Under the pieces are notes generated by a model that was not told the DNA's origin, searched no databases, and saw nothing but the letters and a program-made list of their open reading frames with translations. Shown here one piece after another: positions 60,445-64,000 of a DNA stretch of 64,000 bases; within the stretch, counting starts at the first letter, position 1, and every line of letters begins with the position of its first letter. Source of the stretch: Clusia tigrina (lineage: Eukaryota; Arthropoda; Insecta; Diptera; Clusiidae); the NCBI GenBank assembly GCA_920105625.2, contig OV050030.1:316458289-316522288 (forward strand), read 5' to 3'. A program made the translations under genes and the position numbers.

Positions 60445-60461
60445 CCAGGATGTTCGCTCCA
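60445..60461 (-). other. Primer-binding site (copy 2)
   Basis: Same TGGAGCGAACATCCTGG as copy 1, at the equivalent position. Confidence 0.55.
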
Positions 60462-61530
60462 ATAACTAGAATTCACTTGATATGCAGTCAAGGAATCCTG
60501 TATTATTTTTAATTCTTTTATTTAAAAAAATTTTTTAATTTTTTTATTTTTTATTTTTTTTATTTTTTTATTATTATTATTTTTTTTTTTTGTTTAATTA
60601 GAATTCACTTGATATGCAGTCAAGGAATCCTGTATTATTTTTAATTATTTTATTTTATTAAATTTTTGCTTTTTTTTTAATTAGAATTCACTTGATATGC
60701 AGTCAAGGAATCCAGTATTATTTTTAATTATTTTATTTAATTAAATTTTTTTTTTTTTTAAATTAGAATTCACTTGATATGCACTCAAGGAATCCTGTAT
60801 TATTTTTAATTATTTAATTTAATAAAATTTTTTGTTTTTTTTTTTTGTTTAATTAGAATTCACTTGATATGCAGTCAAGGAATCCTGTATTATTTTTAAT
60901 TATTTTATTTATTTAAATTTTTTGTTTTTTTTTTTTTTTGTTTAATTAGAATTCACTTGATATGCAGTCAAGGAATCCTGTATTATTTTTAATTGTTCTA
61001 TTTTTATTTATATTTTATATTTTTTTTATTATATTATATAGTTTTTTTTTATATGTCTGTATATATTTTGGTTTAAGAATATTTTACTTCACACGGGTAG
61101 AGCATTTTTAAAACACAACTGAAAAACCGTCGCCGCCAACCGTACGACTGCGCCACTTACGTCTGCTGTCGAAGAGTTCAACACAAAAGAACCAAATCTA
61201 CATGATTTCTTAATATTAAATCTGGTTTAATATTTATTAATTACAACTGGTTTAATATTTATTAATTACAAATGGTTTAATATTTATTAATTACAACTGG
61301 TTTAATATTTATTAATTACAACTGGTTTAATATTTATTAATTACAAATGGTTTAATATTTATTAATTACAACTTGTTTAATATTTATTAATTACAACTGG
61401 TGCACTCTAAGTCTTAAATTCATCTGATCTATCCTTCAATTCGTTCTTCTTTTATATACTTAATTTATGTCATGATAAAACAATTCCTATTAAATTTGCC
61501 GTAGCAGATTTCATGGGAATTGTTTTTACA
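60462..61530 (-). repeat. 5' LTR of gypsy copy 2
   Basis: Six AGAATTC subrepeats (60,468; 60,600; 60,683; 60,765; 60,855; 60,948), one more than the shared LTR. Seven 25-bp units (61,222-61,396). Minus-strand start TGTAAAAACAATTCC at 61,530. About 1,069 bp. Confidence 0.85.
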
Positions 61531-61665
61531 TTTTGATTCTTTCCTATGAAATTTGCCCATGCAATATTTCATAGGAATTGTTTTCTTACATTTTGATTGT
61601 TTCCTATGAAATTTGCGCATGCAATATTTCATAGGAATTGTTTTTTACATTTTTATATATTTCTT
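61531..61665. repeat. Tandem near-copies of the LTR edge, each a hairpin
   Basis: The last 60 bp of the LTR recur twice more (near 61,540 and 61,603), each as CAATTCCTATGAAAT ... ATTTCATAGGAATTG, an inverted repeat with a short loop. Confidence 0.75.
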
Positions 61666-61885
61666 AAAAATAGAACTGTAATAATTAATTATTAAGGTTT
61701 GGGGCGTGTTACCTTAACTCGCGTTTGTACAGTTTCACGTCATTATCAAACTCATTCACATATCCACACATTCCCTTGTAGTTTATTTAACAGTTTTCAG
61801 TTTAATTCAATATAATTCATCATAGTTTCATTTACATGTGTAAGCCTTTAGTACAGTTTATCGTACTTTAAGCAGTTTAATATTT

Positions 61886-61950
61886 ACATTTGGATTATAT
61901 TCACATTTGGATTATATTTACATTTGGATTATATTCACATTTGGATTAAG
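61886..61950. repeat. 17-bp tandem repeat
   Basis: ACATTTGGATTATATTC repeated about 3.8 times (starts 61,886; 61,903; 61,920; 61,937). A larger imperfect duplication of about 138 bp surrounds it (GTAAGCCTTTAGTACAG at 61,840 and GTGAGCTTTTAGTACAG at 61,978). Confidence 0.85.
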
Positions 61951-63290
61951 TCACTTCTTAGTATTTTATTTACATGCGTGAGCTTTTAGTACAGTTTTCC
62001 TAAGTTTTTTAGCAGTCTAACAGTCATATTTGGATTATATTCATTTAGGAGTTAGAGCCACCACTTTATAGGTTTCAGCAAAGAAAATATACTGAAAGAC
62101 CGTTCATTGCTCTCTTTAGCGAAAATCAACATATTCAAGTGTATGGCAACCACATTGGAAGAATCATCGGCAATTTCACGAGGCAGGCGTGAATATGGAT
62201 CAATCATTCTTTTATCAAACACAATAACCACACACGTGGCTATTGTTGTTGTTTCCACATTCGTAGGAATAATATTAAAGCGTGCGTACTCACTGCAGAA
62301 ACTATAAATTTTTATTTTCTGATTTTTCGGTCTTGGGGTAAAATACACAAGAATGAATTTTCAATATGGCAAAGGTTTTTTATACGGAAAGTGGGGCTTA
62401 AAACAAGACATTTGTGATTTTGCTTATAAAAAAGTTTTGCCATGTCATGAGAATGCGTGTGTATTAGAACACTTGACAATATAAAATAAATATGCATGCA
62501 AGAAAATATTTTACTTTTGAATATTTTATACATTTATGAAATGGCAGTGTAATATTTGTTCCAGCTATATAGTATATTTTTATTATTCTTTAGTTGATAT
62601 ATTAATAAATGAATGCATATATTAATAAATGAATGCATTGAAGGAAATTATTATTTTAAAATATTAAAGTTGCATAACAAAAATTGTTTCGAGACTTTTC
62701 CACATCACAGCTGAGGTAGAGTAAGTGGCGCGTTTTTTGTTTCTGTAGTCTCCCTAAGAGGCCTAATCCACATGTATGTCCAATTGTACATCGTCCATTG
62801 CATTGGCTTTGGAAATTTCCCATAATTGCCATCAATAAATTTGGTTGAATGAATCCAGTTAATAATTTAATAAACCAACATCAATAACCATTTTGCCATC
62901 AAAAAACACTTTAGTCCTACGCTTTACAAGCAATAGCCAACAGCTCCATTAATGTTAAAATGTGAACAAGGAATTTATTTGTCAATGAACATAATATAGT
63001 CAACCCAAACTCAAGCTGGTAAATGGGTTTAGACTTATGACATGGACCACAATATGACTAGATCCCAAATTTGGCAAATTGTAAGGAATCTCTACCTGGG
63101 TACGCTCAGTCTTCCCAGAATCCTGTACAATATTTATTTTATTGACCTTAACACAACACGTTTGATGTAGTTTGTTTTACTTTATTTTATTATTCAGTAA
63201 ACTATAACTTCATCTTAAACTAATTATAACTAAATTCTGTATACTTTCCGCTTCGTCTAATTGCTGTGAAGTGGGGTAGTGGCAGACGTA
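61951..63290. other. AT-rich region without a recognised gene
   Basis: A 98-codon minus frame (62,052-62,348) shows no family I know and no supporting context, so I do not call it a gene. A 22-bp duplication (ATATATTAATAAATGAATGCAT) lies near 62,600. Nothing else is supported. Confidence 0.4.
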
Positions 63291-63569
63291 GAAGCAATAG
63301 CTGCTTTGACATTCACCGCCGGTTAATACCTCGCGTTTACTTCGCTTAAGGTGGAGCACTCTCTTACGTGGTAGTGATGTCGGTTAAAACCTCTCGCCAC
63401 CAATCACGTAAGAAGTCTCAAAAGTCTAAATTGAAGCAATAGCTGCTTTGAAGTTAAACGCCGGTTAAAAACTCGCGTTTACTTCGCCTAGGGCGGAGCA
63501 CTCTCTTACGTGGTAGTGATGTCGGTTAAAACCTCACACCACCAATCACGTAAGAAGTCTCAAAAGTCA
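63291..63569. repeat. Two 142-bp tandem repeats
   Basis: GAAGCAATAGCTGCTTTGA starts units at 63,291 and 63,433. Both contain TCTCTTACGTGGTAGTGATG and ATCACGTAAGAAGTCTCAAA, whose ACGTGGT/ATCACGT parts pair as an inverted motif. Confidence 0.9.
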
Positions 63570-63622
63570 GGAACTGTCTGCCGTGGTCGCCACTGTCCGC
63601 GAATACTATACCCACTTACTCG

Positions 63623-63820
63623 CCTGCTCGTTCGCTGTTGTCGCCGCTACTGTTGAAATCGTAAGAGAGAGAGCCTGCTCGTCCGCTGTTGTCGCCGCCG
63701 CTGGTGAAATCACAAAAGAGAGAGCCTGCTCGTCCGCTGTTGTCGCCGCCGCTGTTGAAATCACAAGAGCGCGCCTGCTCGTTCGCTGTTGTCGCCGCTA
63801 CTGTTGAAATCGCAAGAGAC
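63623..63820. repeat. 49-51-bp GC-rich minisatellite, four units
   Basis: Units begin CCTGCTCGTTCGCTGTTGTC at 63,623; 63,674; 63,725; 63,774. A 51-bp unit is 17 codons, so plus-strand frames read repeated CSSAVVAAA-like peptides; this is probably incidental. The GC content contrasts sharply with the rest of the window. Confidence 0.9.
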
Positions 63821-63867
63821 CGGTTCCTCTGTGCACCGGCCTTTTATACATTTTTTCATGCGAACAT

Positions 63868-63950
63868 CCCGTATTTCGGCACTGTGTCGTGTTCGCGCAT
63901 ACGGAATTCCCGTATTTCGGCGTTGTGTCGTGTTCGAGCATAACCACGTG
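63868..63950. repeat. 41-bp direct repeat, two units
   Basis: CCCGTATTTCGGC...TGTGTCGTGTTCG at 63,868 and 63,909, directly right of the minisatellite and a CTTTTATACA (63,841), which could be a TATA-type promoter of an LTR extending beyond the window. Confidence 0.85.
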
Positions 63951-64000
63951 TGGCGTGGTTTGGCTACATGTGCTCGCATGGTGTTGGTATAAGGTGAGGG

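Noticed and set aside
62052..62348. 98-codon minus frame
   Set aside because: No recognisable motif and no second line of evidence; listed only as part of the unassigned region.
63583..63807. Ala/Val repeat protein with 17-residue period
   Set aside because: It results from the 51-bp minisatellite being a multiple of three; no start, splice or family evidence.

Overview
The window reads as a block of insect repetitive DNA, most likely from a dipteran (a tephritid or other brachyceran fly). Evidence: it is AT-rich, carries long (TA)n microsatellites, and every coding stretch I can name belongs to a mobile-element group typical of fly genomes (BEL/Pao and Ty3/gypsy LTR retrotransposons, jockey-type and RNase H-bearing non-LTR elements, Helitron, Maverick-like integrase, mariner). 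The species assignment is inference. I found no intact host gene, tRNA, rRNA or CRISPR array.

Layout. 1-14,400: two tandem copies (about 7.5 kb offset) of a mosaic, dead BEL/Pao unit on the minus strand. The unit joins rearranged BEL gag, protease, RT and integrase modules to a short gypsy-type protease fragment. It sits beside a degraded member of a multicopy arthropod protein family of unknown function (12,860-14,400; truncated copy 5,344-5,838). A second, plus-strand BEL 3' end lies between the copies (5,839-7,574). 14,455-19,116: a complete Ty3/gypsy insertion with 233-bp LTRs and a 5-bp target duplication, but with broken reading frames. 19,353-21,005: a 5'-truncated non-LTR element with a probable aged target duplication. 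21,600-22,420: two jockey fragments facing opposite ways. 22,480-24,124: gypsy pol remnants. 24,125-26,831: the 5' half of another BEL element. 26,832-31,456: an inverted, internally deleted copy of the mosaic unit from 1-8,367. 31,457-32,160: an errantivirus-type env remnant.

32,853-36,190: a third BEL lineage (LTR, gag, protease, RT). 36,190-37,060: unassigned gag-like sequence. 37,085-38,430: minus-strand non-LTR ORF1/endonuclease. 38,574-38,956: a 17.6-like LTR end and primer site. 39,227-45,723: a palindromic block. Inverted repeats next to (TA)n tracts enclose a minus-strand Helitron helicase (interrupted by a 520-bp MITE with perfect 36-bp terminal inverted repeats), a plus-strand Helitron Rep with a damaged HUH motif, and Maverick-like pieces. 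45,780-49,000: integrase, mariner and gypsy fragments abutting each other. 49,243-61,530: two tandem copies (5.94 kb period) of one defective gypsy element with two full LTRs and one partial LTR. 61,531-64,000: short tandem repeats, including GC-rich minisatellites at the right edge.

The genes do not form a working pathway: nearly all are pseudogenes. The interest lies in how dead elements were fused, duplicated, inverted and re-amplified. Such nested, two-strand TE graveyards are the kind of locus that can act as a piRNA cluster, but nothing in the sequence alone proves that.
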